From the NCBI GenBank assembly GCA_900316995.1, contig ONEZ01000002.1, forward strand, positions 62,001 to 126,000: 64,000 bases of DNA, in the 5' to 3' direction. The stretch comes from an uncultured Bacteroidales bacterium (GTDB taxonomy: Bacteria; Bacteroidota; Bacteroidia; Bacteroidales; Paludibacteraceae). The notes below the pieces were generated by a model. The model was given only the letters and a program-made list of their open reading frames with translations. It ran no database searches and was not told where the DNA came from. Numbering within the stretch: position 1 is the first letter of the stretch; every line of letters begins with the position of its first letter. Positions 27,966 to 37,048 of the stretch are shown here, piece after piece. The position numbers and the translations under genes are program-made.

Positions 27966-30404
27966 GTGAAATCACGTGCTTTAATATACACCTTAATGTT
28001 ACTGCTACTGCCAGCAGCAGTCCAAGCGGCTGGCAAGGGTACGGCAGACTACACTATATGGGGTTTTGTACGTGACAACGAGGGTAATCTGCTCCCTCAC
28101 GCCGATGTTTATTCCGCAGACAAACTTTACCATACACTCACCGATGAGCAAGGACGTTACAAACTGGTGATTCCAAGAGACTCTGTTACCATAGTCTATT
28201 CATACGTAGGTTTCCTAACCTATTCAAACCATTTTAAGCGCTATGCTAACGTTAAAATCTCCGCTCGCCACGATGTTATGTTTGAACCGGATGTGACAGA
28301 GATTGCAGACGTTACGGTGCAAGGAGCCACGTTCCAATACACCACGGCGGAAAAAATAGACATTAGCACCATTAATGTAACCCCAAGCGCCGCTGGAGGC
28401 GGTATAGAGGGGCTTATCAAAACTTTTCAAGGCGTAAGTTCCACTAATGAGCTCTCATCGCAGTATAGTGTGCGGGGTGGAAGCTATGATGAAAACAGCG
28501 TTTATGTGAACGGCATAGAGGTATATCGCCCCTATTTGGTGCGCACAGGTGAGCAGGAGGGTCTTAGCTTTGTGAACCCGGACTTAGTGGGTGAGGTGAA
28601 CTTCTCCGCAGGCGGATTTGACGCCCGTTACGGTGATAAGCTGTCATCGGTGCTTGACATTAAATATCGCAAGCCTAAGAAGTTTGAGGCTGGCGTTATG
28701 GGAAACCTCTACGGCGCCACTGGCTACATTGGCCACAGCACCAGCAAGTTCTCACAGATACACGGAGTGCGTTACAAGAATAACGCCTTGATGCTCAAGA
28801 CAATGCCTACGCAGGCAGAGTATAATCCAAATTTTGTGGATTACCAGACATTTCTCACCTACAAGCCAAAAGAGAGTGTGGAGCTCTCATTCCTTGGGAA
28901 CTTCTCACAGAACATATACAACTTCAAGCCTCAGACCCGTAGCACAACATTTGGTCCCATTGGCATGATGAAAAACTTTACTGTCTATTTCTCAGGGCAG
29001 GAGCAGGATGTGTTCAGAACCATATTTGGCGCTTTCAGCGTAAAGTATTCACCCACTAAGAGAACAGACCTTAACTGGACTGTTTCAGTGTTCAATACTG
29101 AGGAGCACGTTACTTACGATATTGAAGGTGAGTATTGGCTCAGTGATGTGATTGATAACAGCGGAGCCACCAGCGATGTCACCGGTGTGGGTAACTATTA
29201 TGAACATGCGCGTAACCGTATGTCATCGCTCGTAATCAAGGCGCAGCATGACGGATTGTTCAAAATAACACCAGAGAACACTCTCACATGGGGCGTGGGC
29301 GCAGCATCGGAGTTTGTACATGAGAGAACCAAGGAGTGGGAGATGAGAGACTCAAGCGGCTACTCCATACCGTACATTCCTAAAGAGACCAACCTTTATT
29401 ACAGCCTCACATCCAATAATGACTTAAATGCCACAAGAACTTACGCCTATATTCAGGATTCGCATCGTTGGCATTTTCAGAAGGGTGGTGTGCTTGCTCT
29501 CACGGCTGGCATAAGGGCAAACTACTGGGGCTTTAATAATGAACTTACCGCAAGCCCACGTATAAATATTGCATATTTTCCTGATATAAAGCCAGATATA
29601 CGTTTCCGTCTTGCCACTGGAATGTACTATCAGCAGCCGTCTTACAAGGAAATAAAAGACACTATGAGTGTCAACGGCAATTTGCAGTACTACCTTAACC
29701 ATAACATAAAATCTCAGCGCAGCATTCAAGTGGTGTTTGGCATGGACTACTATTACCATTTCTTGCGTCACCCGTTTAAGCTTACTGTGGAGGCTTACTA
29801 TAAGAATCTTGCCAATATAATCACTTATAATCTTGATAACGTGAGTGTTAGATACACGGGAAAGAATAACGCCCACGGTTATGTGGCTGGCTTTGATGTT
29901 AAGTTGTTTGGTGAGTTTGTGCCAGGGGCAGACTCTTGGATTTCATTCTCCATGATGCGTGCTATGGAAGATGTTGATGGTGACGGCCATGGCTACATTC
30001 CGCGCCCCACAGACCAGTTGTTTAACATCTCCATATTTTTTCAAGACTATATTCCCCGCCTGCCGCAGTACAGGTTGCACCTGCTTCTTAACTTTGCGCA
30101 GGGATTCCCCACCGGACCGTCTCGTGGCACCAGGTATGAAGCTTCACGCTTCCGTGCTCCCACGTATCGCCGTGTGGATATAGGATTCTCCCGTGTATGT
30201 GAAAAAGGCAAGGATGCATGGATGGGCAAGGGTTTCTTCAAACCGTTCCAGAGGATAGTGATTACTGTGGAGTGCCTGAACCTCTTTGGCTTTAACAACG
30301 TGAACTCCTACTACTGGGTTACAGACATTTACAATAACCAGTATGGTGTACCAAACTACCTCACCGGCCGCCAGTTTAACTTTAAGCTTAGGATGGATTT
30401 CTAA
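27966..30404 (+). CDS. TonB-dependent receptor with carboxypeptidase-like regulatory domain
   Basis: 812 residues from GTG at 27966. Signal peptide KSRALIYTLMLLLLPAAVQA, a CarboxypepD_reg-like domain (residues 30-105, YTIWGFVRDNEGNLLPHADV, YKLVIPRDSVTIVYSYVGF), the plug (about 115-235, GIEGLIKTFQGVSSTNELSS, YSVRGGSYDENSVYVNGIEV) and a 22-strand-type barrel ending QFNFKLRMDF with a terminal Phe. No SusD partner follows. The gene begins 18 bp after the helicase stop and may be co-transcribed with it. The substrate cannot be assigned from sequence. Confidence 0.9.
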   Translation: MKSRALIYTLMLLLLPAAVQAAGKGTADYTIWGFVRDNEGNLLPHADVYSADKLYHTLTDEQGRYKLVIPRDSVTIVYSYVGFLTYSNHFKRYANVKISARHDVMFEPDVTEIADVTVQGATFQYTTAEKIDISTINVTPSAAGGGIEGLIKTFQGVSSTNELSSQYSVRGGSYDENSVYVNGIEVYRPYLVRTGEQEGLSFVNPDLVGEVNFSAGGFDARYGDKLSSVLDIKYRKPKKFEAGVMGNLYGATGYIGHSTSKFSQIHGVRYKNNALMLKTMPTQAEYNPNFVDYQTFLTYKPKESVELSFLGNFSQNIYNFKPQTRSTTFGPIGMMKNFTVYFSGQEQDVFRTIFGAFSVKYSPTKRTDLNWTVSVFNTEEHVTYDIEGEYWLSDVIDNSGATSDVTGVGNYYEHARNRMSSLVIKAQHDGLFKITPENTLTWGVGAASEFVHERTKEWEMRDSSGYSIPYIPKETNLYYSLTSNNDLNATRTYAYIQDSHRWHFQKGGVLALTAGIRANYWGFNNELTASPRINIAYFPDIKPDIRFRLATGMYYQQPSYKEIKDTMSVNGNLQYYLNHNIKSQRSIQVVFGMDYYYHFLRHPFKLTVEAYYKNLANIITYNLDNVSVRYTGKNNAHGYVAGFDVKLFGEFVPGADSWISFSMMRAMEDVDGDGHGYIPRPTDQLFNISIFFQDYIPRLPQYRLHLLLNFAQGFPTGPSRGTRYEASRFRAPTYRRVDIGFSRVCEKGKDAWMGKGFFKPFQRIVITVECLNLFGFNNVNSYYWVTDIYNNQYGVPNYLTGRQFNFKLRMDF

Positions 30405-30418
30405 TTGAAAAAATTTAT

Positions 30419-30427
30419 TAACTTTGC
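30419..30427 (+). promoter_or_regulatory. Promoter -7 box of the M48 protease gene
   Basis: TAACTTTGC, a full match to TAnnTTTGC, 20 bp before the ATG at 30448 and immediately after the receptor stop. Confidence 0.65.
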
Positions 30428-30447
30428 GCTCGTCTTAAAAAACAGTC

Positions 30448-31707
30448 ATGTCAACATCTACTATACTTCTTATATTAATCATAGCTTTTATTGTCTGTGA
30501 TTTTGTGTTGGAGCGTGTGCTCTACGGTCTTAACGCTCGTGATTTTGGCAAGCCTATACCAGCTGAGCTTGCCGGCATTTATGATGAACGGAAGTATCAG
30601 AAGCAGCAGGATTACTCCAAGGCTAAGTACAAATTGGGGCTTGTGTCATCTGTTGTATCTTTTGTAATATCGCTTGTGGCGTTTGGCTTTGGACTGTTTG
30701 GCTGGCTTGACAGTGTGCTGCGTGAACCTGTAATGTCATGGACAGACAATCCTGTTCTTCAAATTATACTGCTCAGTGTCCTTTTCTTCTTAGTGGTGAT
30801 GGTTGTAAATCATGTTTTAGACATCCCTGTGGAGTATTACGGCCGTTTTAGTTTGGAGGAGAGGTTTGGTTTTAACAAGAGCACAAAGAAACTGTTTTGG
30901 ATTGACCAGCTGAAGGGTTTGCTTTTGTCCGCAATAATAGCAGTGCTGGTGCTATCCATTGTTACTTGGATATATGCATCCCTGCCAGAATGGTTCTGGA
31001 TATTGGCTTGGGGCGTGCTAACGCTGTTTCAAGTGTTCATTATGACATTCTACAGTAATCTTATAGTTCCGCTTTTCAATAAACAGACACCGCTTGAAGA
31101 GGGTGAGCTAAGAAACAAAATAGAGGAGTTTGCAAGCAAGGTGGATTTCAAACTGGATAACATCTACGTTATGGATTCCTCAAAGCGCTCAACCCACGCT
31201 AACGCATACTTTACGGGTTTGGGCAGTCATAAACGTATAGTACTGTATGATACACTTATAAGCCAGCTTACTCCAGATGAGATAGTGGCGGTGCTTGCGC
31301 ATGAGATAGGACATTACAAGAAAAAACACACATTGCGACAGTTGTTTATGTCAATGGCTTCAAACCTACTAATGTTTTATATCTTAGGCTTGGCAATATC
31401 GTCGCCAGAACTGTCAGTGGCGATGGGCGGCACTGTGCCTGCATTCCATTTGGGCCTGATTGCAATGGGAATCCTGTACTCTCCAATATCTACCGTTATA
31501 GGCATACTCTCAAATGTGCTCTCACGCAAGTATGAGTATCAGGCGGATGCCTTTGCCAAAAGCAACGGCATGGCTCCTCAGCTCATCTCAGCGCTTAAGA
31601 AACTCTCATCAGAGTCTCTCAGCAACCTGCAGCCGCACCCAGCGCTTGTGTTCGTACATTTCTCACATCCCACACTTCAGCAAAGAATTATTAGGTTGAA
31701 GGCTTAA
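30448..31707 (+). CDS. Ste24/M48-type membrane metalloprotease
   Basis: 419 residues with several transmembrane segments (for example residues 4-18, 67-88, 107-127, 155-180) and the zinc motif HEIGH in VLAHEIGHYKKKH (about residues 286-298), with a third ligand Glu in YEYQADAFAK. The N-terminal region resembles peptidase_M48_N (CAAX protease Ste24). In bacteria without prenylated proteins these enzymes probably degrade or process membrane proteins. The C-terminal FVHFSHPTLQQRIIRL is typical of the family. It is followed 5 bp later by the CinA gene. Confidence 0.93.
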   Translation: MSTSTILLILIIAFIVCDFVLERVLYGLNARDFGKPIPAELAGIYDERKYQKQQDYSKAKYKLGLVSSVVSFVISLVAFGFGLFGWLDSVLREPVMSWTDNPVLQIILLSVLFFLVVMVVNHVLDIPVEYYGRFSLEERFGFNKSTKKLFWIDQLKGLLLSAIIAVLVLSIVTWIYASLPEWFWILAWGVLTLFQVFIMTFYSNLIVPLFNKQTPLEEGELRNKIEEFASKVDFKLDNIYVMDSSKRSTHANAYFTGLGSHKRIVLYDTLISQLTPDEIVAVLAHEIGHYKKKHTLRQLFMSMASNLLMFYILGLAISSPELSVAMGGTVPAFHLGLIAMGILYSPISTVIGILSNVLSRKYEYQADAFAKSNGMAPQLISALKKLSSESLSNLQPHPALVFVHFSHPTLQQRIIRLKA

Positions 31708-31712
31708 ATATT

Positions 31713-32156
31713 ATGTTCACTGTATCTACAGCAGAGAGTTGCACGGGTGGTAACATAGCCCATTTGATAACAGAGGTGCCAGGTAGTTCAAACTATTTTA
31801 AGGGCTCTGTGGTAAGTTACGCCACAGAGGTTAAAATAAATGTGCTTGGCGTGCCGGCTGAACTTGTGGAAAAATATGGGGTGGTGAGCTCTGAGGTGGC
31901 TGAGGCTATGGCTAAGGGAGTGCGCCGCCTTTTGGATACAGATTACGCTATCTCCACTACAGGAGTTGCAGGCCCCGGCGATGCCGACGGTGTCAAGGCA
32001 GGCACAGTTTGGGTTGCCGTTTGCAGCCGCACAGAAGTCTATTCCACCATGCTTGAACTCAGCGGCACACGCACAGAAAACATTCAGGAGGCGTCACGCC
32101 TAGCCATAAGATTCCTACAGAAGTGCTTCGACGTTGAACTGAGAGTTAATGGATAA
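31713..32156 (+). CDS. CinA-family nicotinamide-nucleotide amidohydrolase
   Basis: 147 residues, corresponding to the C-terminal (PncC) domain only. STAESCTGGNIAHLI, PGSSNYFKGSVVSYATEVK and STTGVAGPGDADGVKAGTVW are the family motifs; the Ser of ESCTGG-type sequence is near the active site. The enzyme deamidates NMN to nicotinate mononucleotide for pyridine-nucleotide salvage. The N-terminal MoCF domain present in full-length CinA is absent, as in stand-alone PncC. The last codons (GTT AAT GGA TAA) lie in a small direct repeat (TGGATAATGGA, also at about 32191), so the C-terminus may have been set by a repeat. Confidence 0.92.
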   Translation: MFTVSTAESCTGGNIAHLITEVPGSSNYFKGSVVSYATEVKINVLGVPAELVEKYGVVSSEVAEAMAKGVRRLLDTDYAISTTGVAGPGDADGVKAGTVWVAVCSRTEVYSTMLELSGTRTENIQEASRLAIRFLQKCFDVELRVNG

Positions 32157-32181
32157 TGGACGTGTTGATTAACACGGAGTG

Positions 32182-33309
32182 TTAATAAAATGGATAATGG
32201 AGCATCAACTGCTTTGTAAACTCATTCCAACTGAATTTCTTTTTCCCATTAAGTAGCCCTTGCATGAAGTCTTCCGGTTTGTGATGTGTGAAGAAATCAT
32301 CCATGGCAGACGCTATGGAGGTGGCATCGGGGTTGACAACATATCCAGCCTCACCGTGCGGCACAATCTCAGGCAGCCCGCCCACATTAGTCACAATCAT
32401 AGGCTTCTCCATCTGGTAGCAAATCTGCGTAATGCCGCTCTGAGTGGCGGTCTTGTACGGTTGCACCACAATGTCAGCCACAGAGAACCAGTACTTTATG
32501 TTGTCATCATCAATGAAGTCATTATGCCAGATAATCTGCTCCTTAATGCCAAGTTTGGAGGCAAGGCTCATATATTTCTCCTGGTTGCCGTAGAATTCGC
32601 CAGCTACTATCAGTTTTACGCCCTTGCTGTAGAATTCCCCTTGAGCGTATGCCTCCAGTAGTATGTCAAGCCCCTTGTAGTCACGTATAAAGCCAAAGAA
32701 CATGGCGTAGCGGCCATCAGGGTCAAGGCCAAGTTTTGCAGCCCCCTCCGCTTTGGAAACCTTGCTGCCGTAGGTGTCATAGAGCGGATGCGGTGTTACA
32801 GTGCATGGCTTTGATGTGAACTGCTTCAGTTCATCACGCACAGAGGCGCTCAACACCACAAACTGGTCAATTCCGCCAATAAAGTATTTTGACAGTATGC
32901 TGTCATAAAAGTGCCTCTCATGCGGAATAATGTTATCCACAAGCGCCATTACACGGGTTTTTCCGTTAGCCTTGACTATGCGGGCAATAGTGCCAAGACA
33001 TGGTGCCATAAAGGGCATCCAATACCTTACAAGCAGCAGGTCTGGCGCATCTTTTGCAATTCTACGGCCAACGCTAATCCAGTTAAAAGGGTTCACGGAG
33101 TTCACGCTGCGGAGCATGTTTACGTCAGACGGCGCAGATGAGGTGTTATACTGGGTCTTGCCAGGGAACAGAAACTCAGGGTATTGCAGAGAGAAGTTCT
33201 CAATGGTGACACTGTGCCCTTCATTCATGAGCTCAATGGCAAGGCGGTCATAAAAGGCCGCGATGCCGCCTCTGTAAGGATATGCCGGACCAAGAAGCGT
33301 GATTTTCAT
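32182..33309 (-). CDS. Glycosyltransferase, GT4-like
   Basis: 375 residues. N-terminal Rossmann-like domain with the Gly-rich loop GPAYPYRGGIAAFYDRLA (residues 6-23), and C-terminal GT-B domain with a sugar-nucleotide pocket (KLIVAGEFYGNQEKY, DIVVQPYKTATQSGITQICY, MIVTNVGGLPEIVPHGEAGY). It probably adds a sugar to lipopolysaccharide or another surface glycan in the cytoplasm. It stands alone on the minus strand and shares a 45-bp divergent promoter region with the ABC importer. Donor and acceptor cannot be derived from sequence. Confidence 0.88.
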   Translation of the reverse strand: MKITLLGPAYPYRGGIAAFYDRLAIELMNEGHSVTIENFSLQYPEFLFPGKTQYNTSSAPSDVNMLRSVNSVNPFNWISVGRRIAKDAPDLLLVRYWMPFMAPCLGTIARIVKANGKTRVMALVDNIIPHERHFYDSILSKYFIGGIDQFVVLSASVRDELKQFTSKPCTVTPHPLYDTYGSKVSKAEGAAKLGLDPDGRYAMFFGFIRDYKGLDILLEAYAQGEFYSKGVKLIVAGEFYGNQEKYMSLASKLGIKEQIIWHNDFIDDDNIKYWFSVADIVVQPYKTATQSGITQICYQMEKPMIVTNVGGLPEIVPHGEAGYVVNPDATSIASAMDDFFTHHKPEDFMQGLLNGKKKFSWNEFTKQLMLHYPFY

Positions 33310-33319
33310 AAAAATTTAC

Positions 33320-33328
33320 TAACTTTGT
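33320..33328 (+). promoter_or_regulatory. Promoter -7 box of the ABC importer operon
   Basis: TAACTTTGT, a full match to TAnnTTTGY, 26 bp before the ATG at 33355. It lies within the 45-bp divergent gap, which leaves no room for a cobalamin riboswitch. Confidence 0.65.
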
Positions 33329-33344
33329 GAGTTGTTTTTATGCT

Positions 33345-33353
33345 ACAAAGATA
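33345..33353 (-). promoter_or_regulatory. Promoter -7 box of the GT4 gene
   Basis: On the minus strand TATCTTTGT (TAnnTTTGY), 35 bp before the ATG at 33309. The two divergent boxes face each other across 16 bp, so the two promoters overlap. Confidence 0.6.
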
Positions 33354-33354
33354 A

Positions 33355-34518
33355 ATGAAATCCGTTTTATTTCAAAAAATAGGTTGGGCTATAGTTGCAT
33401 TGACGACAGTGCTCTGCGCATCGTGTACGCCAAAGAGCGGAGGTTCTTATACAGATACCGCCGCTGATGCAGACAGCGTGATGGCCGTCACCCATGCGGA
33501 GCTGTTCTCAGTGGAGTATCACCAAGATTATAAGAAGGCGGTGGTTATGAATCCTTGGCAGAAGGGTGAGGTGCTGAACGTCTATTACTTAGTGCGTGAT
33601 GACAGTGTGAGCACACCTGCAGACGGCGTTAAAGTGCAAATTCCTCTAAAAAAGGTTGCCGCAGTGAGCTGCTGCCATGTGGCGTTTATTGATAACCTCA
33701 ATCTTCTTAAAACAGTGGCAGGCGTTTGCTCTCCAATGCTCATTTATAACCCTGAGATAAGCAGAATGATGCAGAACGGGGAGTGTGCAGACCTTGGTGA
33801 CAGCTTTTCTATAAACTTTGAACCTACGCTTATGGTGGCTCCCGATGCCGTCTTCGCCACATCATTCAACCAGATAGACCCATATCTGAACCGCATACGT
33901 GAGGCTGGTATAAAGGCGGTGAACACGGTGGAGTGGATGGAGCCTGACATACTCGGCCGCTCAGAGTGGCTTAAGTTTGTGGCTGCGTTTTATGACAAGG
34001 AGAGCGTTGCGGACTCCATTTTCAGCCGTATATGCTCAGATTTTGACAGCCTGCGCGCCATTACGGCAGGAGTGGAGCATCGCCCCACAGTGCTGCCAGG
34101 TCTAACATTTAAGGGTACTTGGTATATGCCGGCAGGCAAGAGCTACATGAACCGTCTTTTTGACTATGCAGGAGCAGACTACTACTTTAAGAATGACACC
34201 ACAGAGGGCAGTTTCCCTCTCAGTTTTGAGTTTGTGATGAGCAACTTTAAAGACTGCGATGTGTGGGTGGGGCTTGACCTTGACACCTACGCTGAGCTTG
34301 CCGCCGCAGACTCCCGCCTAACTGAGTTCAAAGCGTACAAGAACCATAACGCCTTTAATAATAACAAACGCAAAAACGCCACAGGAGGCAATGACTTCTG
34401 GGAGAACGGATTTGTGCATCCGGAGTGGATACTCAAAGACCTTATCATAGCCTTCCACCCTGAACTGATGGCGGGAGAGGAGACCTATTTTATAAGTAAG
34501 TTAAAAGTTAAAAATTGA
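33355..34518 (+). CDS. Substrate-binding lipoprotein of an iron/cobalamin-type ABC importer
   Basis: 387 residues. Signal peptide with lipobox LCASC (Cys24). The body has the periplasmic-binding-protein type III fold (KVAAVSCCHVAFIDNLNLLK, NTVEWMEPDILGRSEWLKFV, KDCDVWVGLDLDTYAELA). Related proteins deliver ferric siderophores, heme or vitamin B12 to FecCD-type permeases. The next two genes encode permease and ATPase. The last residues (SKLKVKN) and the stop are encoded by an AAGTTAAA-type heptad repeat that continues into the intergenic space, so the C-terminus seems to have been set by repeat sequence. Confidence 0.88.
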   Translation: MKSVLFQKIGWAIVALTTVLCASCTPKSGGSYTDTAADADSVMAVTHAELFSVEYHQDYKKAVVMNPWQKGEVLNVYYLVRDDSVSTPADGVKVQIPLKKVAAVSCCHVAFIDNLNLLKTVAGVCSPMLIYNPEISRMMQNGECADLGDSFSINFEPTLMVAPDAVFATSFNQIDPYLNRIREAGIKAVNTVEWMEPDILGRSEWLKFVAAFYDKESVADSIFSRICSDFDSLRAITAGVEHRPTVLPGLTFKGTWYMPAGKSYMNRLFDYAGADYYFKNDTTEGSFPLSFEFVMSNFKDCDVWVGLDLDTYAELAAADSRLTEFKAYKNHNAFNNNKRKNATGGNDFWENGFVHPEWILKDLIIAFHPELMAGEETYFISKLKVKN

Positions 34519-34560
34519 AAGTTAATAATTTTCAACTTTCAACTCTCAACTTTCAACTTT
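34499..34560. repeat. Heptad-type repeat with hairpin between importer genes
   Basis: AAGTTAAAAGTTAAAAATTG on the left, then four TCAACTT-like heptads on the right (34532-34559). TTGAAAGTT (34515-34523) pairs with AACTTTCAA (34534-34542). It belongs to the same heptamer family as the array at 42398. Confidence 0.75.
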
Positions 34561-34572
34561 ACATTGAGCATT

Positions 34573-35592
34573 ATGAGCAGAAACCTAATAATATCATTGA
34601 CCCTTAGCATTGTGCTGATTCTGGCATTTGCCGCTGACATTATGTTTGGCAATGTGGATATCAGCCCTGAGCAGATTTGGGCGCTCATTACTGGCAAGGG
34701 AGAGGTGGGCTCTGCCGTTGGAAACATTGTGTGGCACTACCGCCTGCCTAAGGCTCTTACAGCACTGCTATGCGGTGCGGCTCTCTCAGTATCTGGCTTG
34801 CTGATGCAAACACTCTTCCGCAATCCGCTGGCAGGACCTTATGTTTTAGGTATAAGCTCAGGCGCAGGGCTTGGTGTGGCGGTGATAGTGCTTGCCACGC
34901 AGTTTGTGGCGCTGCCTGCCGTATTCACCACCGGCGGCTGGGGGCAGACTCTGGCGGCTATCATAGGAGCTGCGTTTGTTATGATGCTCGTGCTGCTAAC
35001 CTCCACTAAAATAAATGATACGGTAAGTCTGCTCATCGTGGGTATGATGTTTGGCAGCATAGCGGGTGCGGCGGTTAATGTGCTTCAGAGCATTAGCAAC
35101 CCTGACTCGCTGAAGATATATGTGGTTTGGACAATGGGCAGTCTAAGCTCTGTAACATGGGAGTATATGACGGTAATGGCTCCTCTCATTATAGCCGCTA
35201 TTGTGGTTACTCTCTTTATGCCCAAGAAACTTAACGCTCTGCTTCTTGGAGAAAATTACGCCAAGGGTTTAGGAGTAAGCGTGTTTGCCACAAGGTTTGC
35301 CATAATAGTGATAACCTGTCTTCTTGCAGGCGCAAGTACGGCGTTCACAGGTCCTATTGCCTTTATAGGTGTGGCTGTGCCGCATATTGTAAGAGGATTG
35401 TACAAAACATCTGACCACAAGGTGGTGATTCCTGCATCGGTGCTTGCAGGCTCGGCCCTGCTAATAGTGTGCGACATAATCTCACAGCTGCCTGGCACCA
35501 TGTACACACTGCCTATAAACTCTGTCTGCGCCTTGATAGGTGCGCCTATAATTCTCTGGGTTATAATTAAAAACAAACATCTGCAGTACTGA
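34573..35592 (+). CDS. FecCD-type ABC transporter permease
   Basis: 339 residues from the ATG at 34573; a TTG at 34564 would add three residues. About ten membrane segments are visible, with family motifs WHYRLPKALTALLCGAALSV, GLLMQTLFRNPLAGPYVLGI and FTGPIAFIGVAVPHIVRGL (the cytoplasmic loop that contacts the ATPase). It forms the membrane pore of the siderophore/heme/B12-type importer. Its last base overlaps the start of the ATPase gene, consistent with an operon. Confidence 0.94.
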   Translation: MSRNLIISLTLSIVLILAFAADIMFGNVDISPEQIWALITGKGEVGSAVGNIVWHYRLPKALTALLCGAALSVSGLLMQTLFRNPLAGPYVLGISSGAGLGVAVIVLATQFVALPAVFTTGGWGQTLAAIIGAAFVMMLVLLTSTKINDTVSLLIVGMMFGSIAGAAVNVLQSISNPDSLKIYVVWTMGSLSSVTWEYMTVMAPLIIAAIVVTLFMPKKLNALLLGENYAKGLGVSVFATRFAIIVITCLLAGASTAFTGPIAFIGVAVPHIVRGLYKTSDHKVVIPASVLAGSALLIVCDIISQLPGTMYTLPINSVCALIGAPIILWVIIKNKHLQY

Positions 35593-36626
35593 TGAAAAAC
35601 GATAAATACAACATACTTACCACCAAAAAGCTTGAGGCTGGCTACAAGTCTGTGGCGCTCACATCAAAGCTCAACCTTGGGCTTGAGAGAGGTACGCTAA
35701 CGTCGCTCATCGGCACTAACGGATGCGGAAAATCCACTCTGATACGTACTCTGAGCGGTCTGCAGGCTCCTGTGGGCGGCAGCATCAGCGTGCTTGACCA
35801 GAAACTTGACTCTCTTACAGCATACAAAAAGGCGAGGCTTATAAGCCACGTGCTCACAGACAGTGACTACCTGCGTTCCATAACCGTGCGTAATATGGTG
35901 GCAATGGGGCGTTTCCCGCACACAAACTTTCTTGGACACCTGAGCAGTAAGGATTGGGAGGTGGTGGAGCAGTCTATGATGAAGGTTAAGATAGAGCATA
36001 AACGTGACAGTCTGCTCTTTGAACTCTCAGACGGCGAGCGTCAGCGCACCCTCATAGCCAAGGCTCTTGCTCAGGACACCCCTATAATATTCCTTGACGA
36101 GCCTACCTCATTCCTTGACATGCGTAACAAGATTGAGATTATGGAGCTGCTGCGCACTCTGGCTCACACATCGGAGAAGGCGATACTCCTCTCCACCCAC
36201 GATATTGACATCGCGCTCCAGACCTCTGACCGTATATGGCTAATGAACTCAGGCAGTATAACCTCCGGTATTCCGGAAGATCTAATAATAAGTGGCAAGA
36301 TAGCCTCCACATTCCGTTCAGACGCCTTTACCTTTAATCTTGAGACCGGCAGTTTTAAGGTTGGTCACCGCGGTGCCAAGGGTATAAATGTTACCGGCGA
36401 TGACACCATGGCAAAAAAATACACCATCCAGGCGCTGGAGCGTGTAGGCTACGTGCTTGACACCGCATCGCCCGTAACAGTACAAGTAAAGCCAGTGGAG
36501 CAGGAAGGCCTCTCCCCAGACCGCCACATAGCCGAGTGGCGCGTCATCCACGAACGCAAAAACGACCTCTGCCACAGCATTGAAGACGTCCTTTACGCCG
36601 TGAGGGAGATAACAGTAAAGTCATAA
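35592..36626 (+). CDS. ABC transporter ATPase with C-terminal extension
   Basis: 344 residues. Walker A GTNGCGKSTLIRTLSG (about 42-57), signature LSDGERQRTLIAKAL, Walker B PIIFLDEPTSFLD and the switch His in LLSTHDIDIAL are intact. The core fits FepC/BtuD (about 255 residues), but about 90 further residues follow (GDDTMAKKYTIQALERVGYV, HIAEWRVIHERKNDLCHSIE) that form an additional small alpha/beta region of unknown role. It powers import through the adjacent permease. Confidence 0.92.
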   Translation: MKNDKYNILTTKKLEAGYKSVALTSKLNLGLERGTLTSLIGTNGCGKSTLIRTLSGLQAPVGGSISVLDQKLDSLTAYKKARLISHVLTDSDYLRSITVRNMVAMGRFPHTNFLGHLSSKDWEVVEQSMMKVKIEHKRDSLLFELSDGERQRTLIAKALAQDTPIIFLDEPTSFLDMRNKIEIMELLRTLAHTSEKAILLSTHDIDIALQTSDRIWLMNSGSITSGIPEDLIISGKIASTFRSDAFTFNLETGSFKVGHRGAKGINVTGDDTMAKKYTIQALERVGYVLDTASPVTVQVKPVEQEGLSPDRHIAEWRVIHERKNDLCHSIEDVLYAVREITVKS

Positions 36627-36717
36627 CTTTCAACTTTATTCACTTCGTTCATCAACACGTCTATTTTTAATTTTCAATTTTTAATAAAAAATGTTTGTGG
36701 ATTAGCAAAATATGTAT

Positions 36718-36726
36718 TACCTTTGC
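36718..36726 (+). promoter_or_regulatory. Strong promoter of the rpmB-rpmG operon
   Basis: TACCTTTGC (-7) with TTTG at 36694-36697 (-33), spaced about 20 bp: both boxes of the Bacteroidetes consensus. Transcription would begin near 36733, giving a leader of about 60 nt that holds TTAAGG (36735-36740) and CCTTAA (36753-36758), a possible hairpin. Confidence 0.75.
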
Positions 36727-36794
36727 ACTCGCTTTTAAGGTGTGGATTGTACCCTTAAGGCATAAATGTCAATAAAACAAAAACAGATACAGCG

Positions 36795-37028
36795 ATGTCA
36801 AAAATTTGTCAAATCACAGGGAAAAAGGCCGTTATAGGCAATAATGTTTCTCACTCAAAGCGCAGAACAAAGCGTAAATTTGATGTGAACCTGTTCACAA
36901 AGAAGTTCTACTGGGTAGAGCAGGATCAGTGGATTAGCTTGAATGTTTCAGCTAACGGACTACGTATAATAAACAAAATGGGTCTTGATGCAGCCATTAA
37001 GCGTGCTGCTGAGAAAGGTTACCTATAA
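36795..37028 (+). CDS. rpmB: 50S ribosomal protein L28
   Basis: 77 residues, normal length. [20 protein letters not shown] and [20 protein letters not shown] are diagnostic of L28. It binds the large subunit near the E site. It opens the rpmB-rpmG-DUF4295 cluster, which in Bacteroidetes precedes ftsY. The two Cys of some zinc-binding L28 proteins are reduced here to one (Cys5). Confidence 0.98.
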   Translation: MSKICQITGKKAVIGNNVSHSKRRTKRKFDVNLFTKKFYWVEQDQWISLNVSANGLRIINKMGLDAAIKRAAEKGYL

Positions 37029-37048
37029 TAAAATAGGAGGTTAAAGCT

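Noticed and set aside
33310..33354. Cobalamin or other riboswitch before the importer
   Set aside because: Only 45 bp between divergent starts, too short for any known class.
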